Positions 1 through 7,325 of a stretch of 18,843 bases of DNA are shown here, piece by piece. Below the pieces are notes generated by a model. That model had not been told where the DNA came from, did not search any database, and saw only the letters and a program-made list of their open reading frames with translations. Location: positions 1 to 18,843 of the forward strand of contig CAJBVG010000292.1 in assembly GCA_903958995.1 (NCBI GenBank). Reading direction: 5' to 3'. The position numbers and the translations under genes are program-made. Position 1 is the stretch's first letter. Every line of letters begins with the position of its first letter. This DNA is from an uncultured bacterium. Its GTDB lineage: Bacteria; Bacteroidota; Bacteroidia; Sphingobacteriales; Sphingobacteriaceae.

Positions 1-115
1 AAGAAACTAGAAAATTCCTATAATTCTAAGGCCTAGACGAACTAGGTTCTTCATGAGATGCAACATAAGCGAAAGTATTTATTCACTTATTCGAAAACCA
101 GACCAATAGGTTACG

Positions 116-1447
116 TTATCTGTTAAATAATAAGCGTTTACCTTTATTAGTTTCGTCGAAAACCCCATTTTGGTATACTTTATGGCCATTTACGAAAGTT
201 GTATTGATGCTAGATCGGAAGGTGTGTCCTTCAAAAGGCGACCAATTGCATTTGTATAAGATATTGGACTTATTCACTTCCATTTTTTTATTAGGATCAA
301 CAAGCACTAAATCGGCATAATACCCTTCACGAATAAAGCCACGATCTTCTATTCTGAATAAAATAGCAGGGTTATGTGACATTTTCTGAACCATCATTTC
401 TTTAGTAATCTGTCCTTCAAATACCTTGTCGACTATCGCTTGCACAGCATGTTGAACTAATGGACCACCTGATGGTGCAAGAGAGTATGCTTGTGTTTTT
501 TCATCAAATGTATGTGGTGCATGGTCTGTTGCGATAACGTCAATTCTACCATCTAATAACGCTTTCCAAATTCCTGCTCTATCACTTGATTTTTTTACGG
601 CAGGATTCCATTTAATAAAATTGCCTTTTTGCGGATAATCTTCATCCGAAAACCAAAGGTGATGAATGCAAGCCTCTGAAGTAATAAGTTTATCTTCTAG
701 TGGAATACCTGATTCGAAAAGATGGGTTTCCTTTTCAGTAGAGATGTGTAAAATATGCAAACGAGTATTGTGCTTTTTAGCTAATGAAACCGCGAAAGAA
801 GAGGATAAGTAACATGCTTCTTCAGAACGAATTTGAGCATGCATAGTGATATCTATATTATCGCCATATTTTTCTTTGAAGCTAGCCTGATTTCGTTTGA
901 TAGTCATTTCATCTTCACAATGAGTTGCAATAAGACCAGAAAATTGTGCAAATATTGACTCTAATGTTGAAGGGTTATCAACCAACATATTTCCAGTAGA
1001 TGAACCCATAAATATTTTCACACCACAAACATTTCTTGTATTGGTACGAAGTACTTCCTCTAAATTATCATTTGAAGTACCCATAAAAAAGGTATAGTTC
1101 GCTAATGAAACTTCAGCAGCACGTTGATATTTATCTTCTAGTAATGCTTGGGTAAACACATTAGGAACGGTATTAGGCATTTCCATGTAGGAAGTAATTC
1201 CACCTGCTACGGCTGCCTTTGCTTCGGTATAAATTTCACCTTTATGAGTTAAACCGGGTTCTCTAAAATGCACCTGATCATCAATCGCTCCTGGTATTAG
1301 CCACAATCCTTCGGCATTAATAACTTCTGCAGAATCATCGGAAATATCTTTGGCAATTTTTGCAATTCTCTCGTTTTCAATAAGTACATCTAAGATCTCA
1401 GAAGAGCCTTCATTTATTACTGTTGCCGATTTTATTAGGTATTTCAT
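116..1447 (-). CDS. pyrC: Dihydroorotase
   Basis: Cyclic amidohydrolase that interconverts N-carbamoyl-L-aspartate and dihydroorotate, the third step of pyrimidine synthesis, in the cytosol. The ATG at 1447 gives 443 residues, normal for the long (type I, AllB-like) dihydroorotases. A TTG 21 nt upstream would add seven residues (MYKPSSP) and lies at the edge of the promoter box, so I prefer the ATG. Visible motifs are DDQVHFREPG (residues 56-65), the lysine expected to be carbamylated (K144 in CGVKIFMGSSTGN), H176 in THCED, H234 in LHILHIST, and the catalytic aspartate D308 in IATDHAPH. The first histidine of the usual HxH metal motif is glutamine (Q58). From memory the same DDQVHFREPG occurs in other Bacteroidota dihydroorotases, so this looks like a lineage trait rather than decay. 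It diverges from the helicase gene across a 148-bp gap. Confidence 0.93.
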   Translation of the reverse strand: MKYLIKSATVINEGSSEILDVLIENERIAKIAKDISDDSAEVINAEGLWLIPGAIDDQVHFREPGLTHKGEIYTEAKAAVAGGITSYMEMPNTVPNVFTQALLEDKYQRAAEVSLANYTFFMGTSNDNLEEVLRTNTRNVCGVKIFMGSSTGNMLVDNPSTLESIFAQFSGLIATHCEDEMTIKRNQASFKEKYGDNIDITMHAQIRSEEACYLSSSFAVSLAKKHNTRLHILHISTEKETHLFESGIPLEDKLITSEACIHHLWFSDEDYPQKGNFIKWNPAVKKSSDRAGIWKALLDGRIDVIATDHAPHTFDEKTQAYSLAPSGGPLVQHAVQAIVDKVFEGQITKEMMVQKMSHNPAILFRIEDRGFIREGYYADLVLVDPNKKMEVNKSNILYKCNWSPFEGHTFRSSINTTFVNGHKVYQNGVFDETNKGKRLLFNR

Positions 1448-1465
1448 AGGTGATGAGGGTTTGTA

Positions 1466-1473
1466 CAAAGATA
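1466..1473 (-). promoter_or_regulatory. Predicted -7 box (TATCTTTG) for pyrC
   Basis: On the minus strand this reads TATCTTTG, which fits the Bacteroidota -7 consensus TAnnTTTG. It lies 18 nt upstream of the chosen pyrC ATG. I see no convincing -33 TTTG/TTG element at the expected distance. The first bases of the rejected upstream TTG start overlap this box, which supports the internal ATG. Confidence 0.55.
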
Positions 1474-1582
1474 TGAAAATTGGACTACTGGACTACTGGA
1501 CTTATTTATAAAATATTATAGAAATTCTGAAGATTGAACATCCATTAGTCCAGAAATCTAGTGTCCAGTAGTCCAATTTTCA

Positions 1583-1590
1583 TATCTTTG
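1583..1590 (+). promoter_or_regulatory. Predicted -7 box (TATCTTTG) for the helicase-gldC operon
   Basis: TATCTTTG matches TAnnTTTG and ends only 5 nt before the helicase ATG at 1596. If it is used, transcription would begin at or within a few bases of the ATG, giving a leaderless or nearly leaderless mRNA. No clear -33 element is visible. The box and 20 bp upstream of it are identical to the sequence upstream of pyrC on the other strand, so the same regulator, if any, would see both promoters. Confidence 0.55.
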
Positions 1591-1595
1591 CGCTT

Positions 1596-2969
1596 ATGTC
1601 AATAAATTTTGAACAATTTTCGTTAAATAGACAATTGCTAAGCGCGATTGAAGACTTGGGGTATACCGAACCTACACCAATTCAATTGAAGGCAATTCCT
1701 ACCATAATGAATGGGCAAGATTTATTAGGTGTAGCACAAACAGGAACAGGGAAAACTGCAGCTTATAGTATTCCAATTATTATGAACTTAAAATTTGCTC
1801 AAGGGATGAACCCTAGAGTTTTAGTTTTATCTCCTACTCGAGAACTGGCTATACAAATTCATGCTGATATCGTTGCCATGTCTAAATACACGGACCTACG
1901 TTCGGTAGTATTATATGGAGGCTTAGGTCCGAAAACGCAAAAAGAAATATTAAGTCAGGGCTTAGATATTGTTATTGCAACACCAGGCCGATTGGTGGAG
2001 TTATATTTAGCGGGTGATTTGATCTTAAAAGATTTAAAGACCCTTATAATTGATGAAGCGGATAAGATGCTCGATATGGGTTTCATCCACAAAATCAATA
2101 AAATTCTAGAAATCGTACCTAGAAAAAGGCAAAACATGCTTTTCTCGGCTACCATGAGTGAGAAAGTGAAAACCCTAGCGGGAGATTTCTTAGCATTCCC
2201 TATCATGGTGGAGATTGCACCTCAAGCAACTCCAGCAGATTTGATTACTCAATATTTGTATAAGGTTCCAAACATCAGAACTAAAATTAATATGCTGCAA
2301 AGCTTTTTAGAAAACAAAGAAGAGTTTACTAAGATTATTGTGTTTTGCAAAACAAGGCAGATAGCAGAAAATTTATACCATTATGCTGAGCGAGTATATG
2401 GGAAAGATGAAGTTCGAGTAATACATGCCAATAAAGGGCAAAATACACGTATCAATAGTATTCAGGCATTTAAAGAAGAAGATGTTCGAATATTAATTGG
2501 AACGGATGTGGCATCAAGAGGATTAGATGTGGCTAATGTTTCACACGTAATTAACTTCGATGTTCCATTGATATATGAAGATTATGTTCATCGTATTGGA
2601 AGAACAGGTAGAGCGAGCCAATCGGGTGTATCCATTACGTTTTGTAATCCCGCTGAAGAGTATCATTTAGAGAAAATTGAAAAGTTAATACGTCAACGAA
2701 TTAACGAATTAGAAGTTCCATCAAACTTAAATGTAAAAGAAACACCTTTCACCGAGGCTCAGGCCATGGCGAAAGAAATAGATATGCAAAAACGTAAGGA
2801 TAACCCTGATTTTAAAGGGGCTTTCCATGAGAAAAAGTTTGCAAAAACAGTCTTAACAAAAAACATCTCCGATATCGCTTATAAAAAAGCGAAGGATAAA
2901 GAGAAAAAAGAAAAAATCAGAAACACAAAAAGCACTCGTGGAAAGAGTGGTGGTCGTAAAAAAAGTTAA
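1596..2969 (+). CDS. DEAD-box ATP-dependent RNA helicase (RhlE-like)
   Basis: RNA-dependent ATPase that unwinds or remodels short RNA duplexes in the cytosol, probably in ribosome assembly, mRNA decay or cold adaptation. All core motifs are present: Q motif (YTEPTPIQ, 23-30), motif I AQTGTGKT (47-54), Ia PTREL (80-84), GG (108-109), Ib TPGR (129-132), II DEAD (153-156), III SAT (184-186), a second RecA domain with TDVASRGLD (303-311), and VI HRIGRTGR (332-339). A lysine-rich low-complexity tail (about 410-457) ends in GRKKS and is likely to bind RNA. Its 457 residues fall in the normal range for this group. The gene is first in a two-gene unit, with gldC starting 6 nt after the stop. RhlE/SrmB/CsdA-type subfamily assignment is not secure. 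Confidence 0.93.
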   Translation: MSINFEQFSLNRQLLSAIEDLGYTEPTPIQLKAIPTIMNGQDLLGVAQTGTGKTAAYSIPIIMNLKFAQGMNPRVLVLSPTRELAIQIHADIVAMSKYTDLRSVVLYGGLGPKTQKEILSQGLDIVIATPGRLVELYLAGDLILKDLKTLIIDEADKMLDMGFIHKINKILEIVPRKRQNMLFSATMSEKVKTLAGDFLAFPIMVEIAPQATPADLITQYLYKVPNIRTKINMLQSFLENKEEFTKIIVFCKTRQIAENLYHYAERVYGKDEVRVIHANKGQNTRINSIQAFKEEDVRILIGTDVASRGLDVANVSHVINFDVPLIYEDYVHRIGRTGRASQSGVSITFCNPAEEYHLEKIEKLIRQRINELEVPSNLNVKETPFTEAQAMAKEIDMQKRKDNPDFKGAFHEKKFAKTVLTKNISDIAYKKAKDKEKKEKIRNTKSTRGKSGGRKKS

Positions 2970-2975
2970 TACAAA

Positions 2976-3311
2976 ATGAAAACAGCAGAAATCAACATTA
3001 AAGTTACCCTTGACGAAAATAAATTACCAGAAACCATTACATGGAAATCTACTGATGGTGAGACCAATGAAGAAGTAAATTGCAAATCAATGATGCTTGC
3101 TTTATGGGATCAACAGTACCAAAACACCTTGCGTTTAGACTTATGGACGAAAGACATGCCAGTTGATGAGATGAAACGGTTTTTCTATGAAACATTAATG
3201 ACCATGGGTGATAGCTTCTTAAAAGCGACAAATGAGACCAATATTGTAGAAGATTTACGTGATTATTGTGCTCATTTCGCTGAAAAAATGGAATTGAAAG
3301 TTCAGGGTTAA
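2976..3311 (+). CDS. gldC: Gliding motility protein GldC
   Basis: Small protein of 111 residues. It is recognised by the pattern of a charged beta-rich N-terminus with LDENKLPETITW, followed by the highly typical stretch LRLDLWTKDMPVDEMKRFF (52-70) and a C-terminal helix (LRDYCAHFAEKMEL). There is no signal peptide or lipobox, so it is expected to be cytoplasmic. GldC is one of the accessory gliding motility proteins described in Flavobacterium johnsoniae, where its gene adjoins gldB; its biochemical role is unclear. Here it follows a DEAD-box helicase by 6 nt and is almost certainly cotranscribed with it. No gldB is present in the window. The next gene is a large T9SS-type surface protein, which fits with a gliding or T9SS-positive organism. 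Confidence 0.88.
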   Translation: MKTAEINIKVTLDENKLPETITWKSTDGETNEEVNCKSMMLALWDQQYQNTLRLDLWTKDMPVDEMKRFFYETLMTMGDSFLKATNETNIVEDLRDYCAHFAEKMELKVQG

Positions 3312-3331
3312 TTTTGAAGTAGAAATTACTA

Positions 3332-3355
3332 TATTGGAACTTTATTCATCCAATA
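3332..3355 (+). other. Small stem-loop between gldC and the TTG-started surface protein
   Basis: TATTGGA (3332-3338) and TCCAATA (3349-3355) form a perfect 7-bp stem with a 10-nt loop. It begins 21 nt after the gldC stop and ends 7 nt before the TTG start at 3363. It is too AT-rich, and followed by too short a T run (3358-3364, interrupted), to call a terminator. It could be a weak terminator for gldC or a structure near the start that limits translation. Confidence 0.35.
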
Positions 3356-3362
3356 CATTATT

Positions 3363-5945
3363 TTGAAAAAGACACAGCTCCTCATATCGACATTAATTCT
3401 CTCTATTAGCCTGACCTTTAGTTGTTTTACTCCTGCTAATGCGCAATTAAAAGTTCGCACCGAGAAAAACTTTACTAAAATGGTTAACCAAGTTTTGGTT
3501 GGCTCTGGAGTTGTTATTAAAAATGTAATATTTAAAGGCGATACCAATGCTATTGGCATTTTTGATGGTCGTAATTCAAACATAGGTTTAGATAGTGGTA
3601 TTATTATTACTACTGGACTTGCCAGAAATGCAATCGGTCCGAATAACGATAAAGCAAATACCTCTAACCAAAAAGTTGGTGATGGTGATTTAAACTCACT
3701 CCTCTCTGGAGTAACTACCAAAGATGCTGCATCATTGCAATTCGAATTCATCCCTGTTTCTAGTATCGTAAAGTTTAGATTCGTATTCGCATCAGAAGAA
3801 TATCCACAATGGGTAGGATTCCCCTACAATGATATTTTTGGATTTTTCTTAAGTGGTCCAGGAATAGTAGGCAAAAAGAATATTGCATTAATCCCGAACA
3901 CTAATACACCAATTAGTATAAATACGATAAACAATTCCACTAATTCAAATTTATATTTCGATAATCAGAACGGAACAACGATTCAATATGATGGCTTTAC
4001 CAAGGTAATCGAAATTGTAGCTGACAACCTTACTCCCTGCCAAACTTATGTTATTAAAATGGCTATAGCCGATGTGGATGATTATGCATACGATTCTGGA
4101 TTTTTCTTGGAAGCATTAAGTTTGAAAAGTGAGGCAGAAAACGAAGCAAAGGTGGACTTATATGTACCACTTGGGAAAAATGTGATTCAAGAAAAATGTG
4201 ACAGTAGTGTGTTTCGATTCACTCGATCAAGTTCAAATACAAGTTCTAATTTAAAAGTAAAATATAACATTACGGGAGCTGCCACTATGGGCGTTGATTA
4301 TTTACCAATCCCCGACTCAATTGTTATTCAAACTGGTAAAATGTTTGCTGATTTAGTAGTTTTCCCTATTGATGACAATGTTCCAGAACCAACAGAAGGA
4401 GTAATTTTAACCATCACGAGTAATGGAATATGTTCTAAATCCTTTGACTCTGTAGCAATAAAAGATTTTGACACCTTAACTATTGTTGGGATTAAGAAGG
4501 TTTTCTGTACTGGAGATACTATTTCTAAAATTGTAAAATACAGTGGAGGTTCTTCTCATTTATCATATACCTGGACAGACAGTTTAGGAGTAATAAAATC
4601 ATTGTCAGCAGTAATAGATGCTTCGCCAGATAGTTTAACGATGTATATCATTTCCATTTACGATAGTTGTATTAATTACACATCAAAGGATACATTTTAC
4701 ATTCCACCAATTATACCTGTTACATTGGTTTCTAGTAGTGATACCATTGTTTGCGCTCCTACGGATATATTTTTTAGTGTAAAATCAAATGTCCCAGGAT
4801 TACATTACCAATGGGGAGCTACAACGATTGATTTCACGGCAGTTGGCTTAATCGAAAACGACACCTTAATGACGACTAAATATTCCGTTCCATCGGGAGT
4901 TAGTCCGATTATTGTGACTTGTGTAGTTACCGACGAAAATTATTGCGCCAATGAAATACAATATAAAATTTCGAGTATACCCAAAGGTGTATATGGACCG
5001 AAGACAGTTTATGTATGTAAAGGTGATAGTATCTCGTTGAAAGCATATGGCGGAGGAACTTACAAATGGACTCCATCCACAGGAATTGTAGGTGATACTA
5101 CATTTTCAACGGTTAGAATATTTAAACCAGGATCTTATTTAGCAATAATAAAAGATACTGTTGATTGCATAAAAGAAGTAACTATTGAAGTAGTTTACGA
5201 TACTATTCCATTGGCCAATGCAGGAGAAGATGTTGTAATTTGTGAACGTTCAAGCGTACCATTAAGTGCTGGAGGATCTAATTATGATACTTACGAATGG
5301 ACTCCAAGTGCGAGCTTAAGTAATTCAAAAATTGCAAATCCATTAGCTGGTCCTTCAAAAACGACTACCTATTATTTGAAAGCTATTAATCATGCTTGCT
5401 TTAGTTATGATAGCGTAGTTGTTCATGTTATTGTTCGTCCGGAATTAATAGTTGATTACAGTTTTGACAGTTGTGCTAAAACTGTTTATTTCTCGAACAC
5501 AACCGTTGCAACCGATAGTTTTTATTGGGACTTTGGTGACACAAAACAATCATTAGAACGTAACCCTATTCATCGTTACGATACTACAGGTGCGATGACT
5601 GTTACGCTTATTGCGAATAGAGGTACTGATTGTACCGATACTAGCACATTCACATTGAATTTACTTGATGTAGATCCTAAGCAACGAAAAGTTCCAAATG
5701 TATTTACACCAAACGGAGATAACATTAATGATGTATTCAGAATAACTGGAGGCAATGTGAGTTGCGCCATTGAAAAGATGAGTATCTATAACCGTTGGGG
5801 TAAATTGATGCACGAGATAAAAGATGCTGAAGTATGGGAATGGGATGGCCGTATCGGGGGCGAAATAGTCCCACCGGGAGTCTATTTTTACTCAATCATC
5901 GGTAAAGGCTTCGAAGATGTAGGCATGGTCAATGTTATTTATTAA
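3363..5945 (+). CDS. Secreted choice-of-anchor L protein, T9SS type B sorting domain
   Basis: Large surface or secreted protein of 860 residues, probably adhesive or structural; the function is not known. The start is TTG at 3363. The reading frame has a stop at 3315-3317 and no ATG in between, and the TTG places a proper signal peptide first (positive KK, hydrophobic stretch, cleavage near ANA|Q at residue 28). A choice-of-anchor L domain covers about 30-255, with FDGRNSNIGLDSG near 66, FVFASEEYPQW near 142, NDIFGFFLSGPGI and DSGFFLEALSL near 245. A Calx-beta-like segment (VPEPTEGVILT, near 340) follows. Next come Ig/PKD-like repeats with WTPS motifs, a PKD-like YWDFGD near 721, and a C-terminal domain (777-860) with VPNVFTPNGDNINDVF, YNRWG and PPGVYFYSI. 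That C-terminus is the gliding-motility-associated, type B T9SS signal. A paralogue lies at 16334. Confidence 0.92.
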   Translation: MKKTQLLISTLILSISLTFSCFTPANAQLKVRTEKNFTKMVNQVLVGSGVVIKNVIFKGDTNAIGIFDGRNSNIGLDSGIIITTGLARNAIGPNNDKANTSNQKVGDGDLNSLLSGVTTKDAASLQFEFIPVSSIVKFRFVFASEEYPQWVGFPYNDIFGFFLSGPGIVGKKNIALIPNTNTPISINTINNSTNSNLYFDNQNGTTIQYDGFTKVIEIVADNLTPCQTYVIKMAIADVDDYAYDSGFFLEALSLKSEAENEAKVDLYVPLGKNVIQEKCDSSVFRFTRSSSNTSSNLKVKYNITGAATMGVDYLPIPDSIVIQTGKMFADLVVFPIDDNVPEPTEGVILTITSNGICSKSFDSVAIKDFDTLTIVGIKKVFCTGDTISKIVKYSGGSSHLSYTWTDSLGVIKSLSAVIDASPDSLTMYIISIYDSCINYTSKDTFYIPPIIPVTLVSSSDTIVCAPTDIFFSVKSNVPGLHYQWGATTIDFTAVGLIENDTLMTTKYSVPSGVSPIIVTCVVTDENYCANEIQYKISSIPKGVYGPKTVYVCKGDSISLKAYGGGTYKWTPSTGIVGDTTFSTVRIFKPGSYLAIIKDTVDCIKEVTIEVVYDTIPLANAGEDVVICERSSVPLSAGGSNYDTYEWTPSASLSNSKIANPLAGPSKTTTYYLKAINHACFSYDSVVVHVIVRPELIVDYSFDSCAKTVYFSNTTVATDSFYWDFGDTKQSLERNPIHRYDTTGAMTVTLIANRGTDCTDTSTFTLNLLDVDPKQRKVPNVFTPNGDNINDVFRITGGNVSCAIEKMSIYNRWGKLMHEIKDAEVWEWDGRIGGEIVPPGVYFYSIIGKGFEDVGMVNVIY

Positions 5946-5983
5946 AATTGTATTATATACAAATCATTAAAAAACTTTAAATC

Positions 5984-6487
5984 ATGTTAGACGGACACTA
6001 CATTCATTTGTTAAGCAATCATTTTCCGATCATCTTATCATTAACTGGCTTTGCAGTATTAAGTATTGGATTATTAAGACATTTAAAAACAGTAAAGCTT
6101 GTAGGCTTATATATTCTACTTGCGGCATCTGTATCAACCATACCTGCTTATATTACAGGAGAAGAAGCAGAAGAACGCATCGAAAATTCACTTGGAACTA
6201 GCGAAAGCATGGCAGAAGCACATGAAGAAGCTGCAGAACTTGCTTTTATTTTAACCGATATCTTGGGAGTACTTGCATTAATTTCAATATTACTATTAAC
6301 TACAGATCATTCACTTTCTTTATGGGCAAACCGATTAACTTGGTTAGTAGGCTTCGTTTCGTTAATATTATTATTCAATGTAGGTAAAACAGGGGGACAA
6401 ATACGTAGACCGGAATTAAGAGCTGGTGCTGCAATAGATACAACTCAAACATTAGAAAACAACGAATCAGGAGAAGACAATGACTAA
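5984..6487 (+). CDS. Small four-helix inner-membrane protein, DUF2231-like
   Basis: Protein of 167 residues with four predicted membrane helices (about 13-31, 36-57, 84-106 and 111-131). A histidine-rich start, HYIHLLSNHFPI (5-16), resembles the HxxLVHFPIAL opening of DUF2231 membrane proteins, some of which are linked to cytochromes. A further histidine lies in an acidic loop before helix 3 (EAHEEAAE, 78-85). The tail GKTGGQIRRPELR is followed by an acidic end. The histidines could bind haem or a metal, but I cannot show this. Its last 8 bp overlap the start of the cytochrome-like lipoprotein gene, so translation is probably coupled. It opens the 5984-8231 cassette. The family call is tentative; a generic membrane protein is the alternative. 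Confidence 0.7.
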   Translation: MLDGHYIHLLSNHFPIILSLTGFAVLSIGLLRHLKTVKLVGLYILLAASVSTIPAYITGEEAEERIENSLGTSESMAEAHEEAAELAFILTDILGVLALISILLLTTDHSLSLWANRLTWLVGFVSLILLFNVGKTGGQIRRPELRAGAAIDTTQTLENNESGEDND

Positions 6488-6857
6488 AATAAAATTTACG
6501 CTTGGATTGCTATTACTTTCATTTTTTTCAATTTCAACAAGCTCTTGTAAAAACGATATTGATCTATCTACAGCTCCTACTATTTCTTTTAAAGACGATA
6601 TACAAGCCATCATTTCTGGAAATTGTGCAATGAATGGGTGCCACGGAACCGATAAGGACTCAGATTTCCCTTTAACTACCTATAACGAAGTAATGAATGA
6701 AGGTGGAGTAAAAGCTGGTGATGCAAAAGGTTCGAAATTCTATCAAGTATTACTAATCAATTTTGGTGAGAAAAAAATGCCACCTAAAGGTCCTTTGACA
6801 GATAAACAAATAAAGAAGGTATTTATTTGGATTGAGCAAGGAGCGCTTAATAATTAG
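6480..6857 (+). CDS. Cytochrome c-like lipoprotein with CX4CH haem motif
   Basis: Predicted periplasmic lipoprotein of 125 residues. A short signal ends in a lipobox-like STSSC (Cys 23). The mature part carries CAMNGCHG (41-48), a CX4CH haem-attachment motif instead of the usual CX2CH. It also has a likely distal ligand methionine in KKMPPKGPLTD (99-109) and a closing helix with WIEQGAL. This layout (Cys...CH, then MPP..., then W-x2-x-GA) matches the small monohaem cytochromes common in Bacteroidota. Covalent haem attachment at CX4CH is known in some cytochromes, but here it is inferred. The ATG overlaps the upstream stop by 8 bp. The stop codon TAG (6855-6857) is itself part of the first heptamer of the repeat that follows. 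Confidence 0.8.
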   Translation: MTKIKFTLGLLLLSFFSISTSSCKNDIDLSTAPTISFKDDIQAIISGNCAMNGCHGTDKDSDFPLTTYNEVMNEGGVKAGDAKGSKFYQVLLINFGEKKMPPKGPLTDKQIKKVFIWIEQGALNN

Positions 6858-6886
6858 GAATTTTAAATTAGGAATTAGGAATTTTA
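6852..6886. repeat. Heptanucleotide repeat, five units (AATTAGG / AATTTTA)
   Basis: Five units in strict 7-bp register: AATTAGG (6852-6858), AATTTTA (6859-6865), AATTAGG (6866-6872), AATTAGG (6873-6879), AATTTTA (6880-6886). The first unit supplies the stop codon of the upstream gene, and the last ends 5 nt before the next ATG. The same AATTAGG word is repeated after the next gene. Confidence 0.9.
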
Positions 6887-6891
6887 AAAGA

Positions 6892-7278
6892 ATGAAAAAA
6901 ATAATTTTAATTGGATTAGTATTGATAAGCGGATTGAGTGCTTGTTATTACGACAACTTTGAAGAAATTAATCCCGGACTAGGGCTAGCTTGTACCGATA
7001 CAGCTGGTGCAATTGGTTTTACGGCAAAAGTTTTACCTATTATGAATCAATCTTGTGGAACAGGAGATAATACTTGTCACCAAAGCGGAACAAGTACTGG
7101 AGGATATGTTTTACTTAGCACCAAAGCTGATGTACAAACTGCGATTAACGATGGATTGTATATCGAATCGATTCGACATGATGTTGGTGTTAAAGCAATG
7201 CCAAAAAATGGTGGCAAACTAAGCGATTGTGAAATCGGAGTAATCGAAAAATGGATGGCTACAGGAATGGCTGACTAG
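6892..7278 (+). CDS. Cytochrome c-like lipoprotein with unusual CX6CH motif
   Basis: Lipoprotein of 128 residues when read from the ATG at 6892. A longer frame from a TTG at 6832 would run through the heptamer repeat and the end of the previous gene, and would bury the signal peptide, so it is rejected. The signal ends in a clear lipobox LSAC (Cys 18). The architecture repeats that of its upstream neighbour: FTAKVLPIMNQSC...CHQSG, a middle segment, then VKAMPKNGGKL with a candidate ligand methionine, and a closing WMATGMAD helix. The motif is CGTGDNTCHQ, i.e. CX6CH, wider than any standard haem c site. The gene looks like a diverged tandem paralogue of the 6480 gene. Whether it binds haem is uncertain. 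It is flanked on both sides by AATTAGG repeats. Confidence 0.78.
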   Translation: MKKIILIGLVLISGLSACYYDNFEEINPGLGLACTDTAGAIGFTAKVLPIMNQSCGTGDNTCHQSGTSTGGYVLLSTKADVQTAINDGLYIESIRHDVGVKAMPKNGGKLSDCEIGVIEKWMATGMAD

Positions 7279-7281
7279 TAC

Positions 7282-7309
7282 AATTAGGAATTAGGAATTA
7301 GGAATTAGG
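7282..7309. repeat. Heptanucleotide tandem repeat, four perfect AATTAGG units
   Basis: Four uninterrupted AATTAGG units (7282-7288, 7289-7295, 7296-7302, 7303-7309), followed by AATTTA. It lies 4 nt after the stop of the CX6CH lipoprotein gene and 16 nt before the ATG of the barrel gene. It is the same word as at 6852-6886, so the cytochrome gene between them is bracketed by the repeat. Confidence 0.93.
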
Positions 7310-7325
7310 AATTTAAAAAATTGAG

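Larger units (their letters stand above)
1466..1590. repeat. Perfect 28-bp inverted repeat between divergent promoters
   Basis: Left arm 1466-1493 and right arm 1563-1590 are exact reverse complements over 28 bp, with a 69-bp AT-rich spacer. Each arm contains a TATCTTTG promoter-like box at its outer end and the words AGTCCAGT/TAGTCCA at its inner end. On the left the 8-mer TGGACTAC is tandem (1481-1488, 1489-1496, then TGGAC). Further partial copies, TAGTCCAG (1546-1553) and GTCCAG (1563-1568), lie in or next to the right arm. It could be a pair of identical promoter/operator sites facing outward, a cruciform, or the remains of a short mobile or duplicated element. Confidence 0.9.

Noticed and set aside
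1..115. Left edge: a short hairpin CCTAG/CTAGG (32-36, 42-46) and a 20-codon minus-strand frame starting near 66
   Set aside because: The stem is only 5 bp, or 7 with G-U pairs, and lacks a T run. The frame is too short and has no recognisable product. At most it could be a weak terminator region after pyrC.
1466..1590. Insertion-sequence remnant or MITE
   Set aside because: The arms include both promoters in functional positions. There is no visible target-site duplication and no transposase. The idea cannot be excluded but is not supported.
3329..3751. 140-residue minus-strand frame opposite the first surface protein (and a similar one at 16423-16635)
   Set aside because: Both are mirror frames of the conserved choice-of-anchor L coding sequence. 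They resemble each other only because the genes are paralogues, and show no domain of their own.
5948..5962. TTGTAT/ATACAA inverted repeat before the DUF2231-like gene
   Set aside because: A 6-bp AT-only stem with a 3-nt loop is expected by chance in such AT-rich sequence, and it is not followed by a T run.
6832..6891. TTG start adding 20 residues to the CX6CH lipoprotein
   Set aside because: The extension would be read through the heptamer repeat and the end of the upstream gene, and would hide the lipoprotein signal. The ATG at 6892 gives a proper lipobox protein.
6852..7309. CRISPR array
   Set aside because: The units are 7 bp, contiguous and without spacers, and no cas gene is present.
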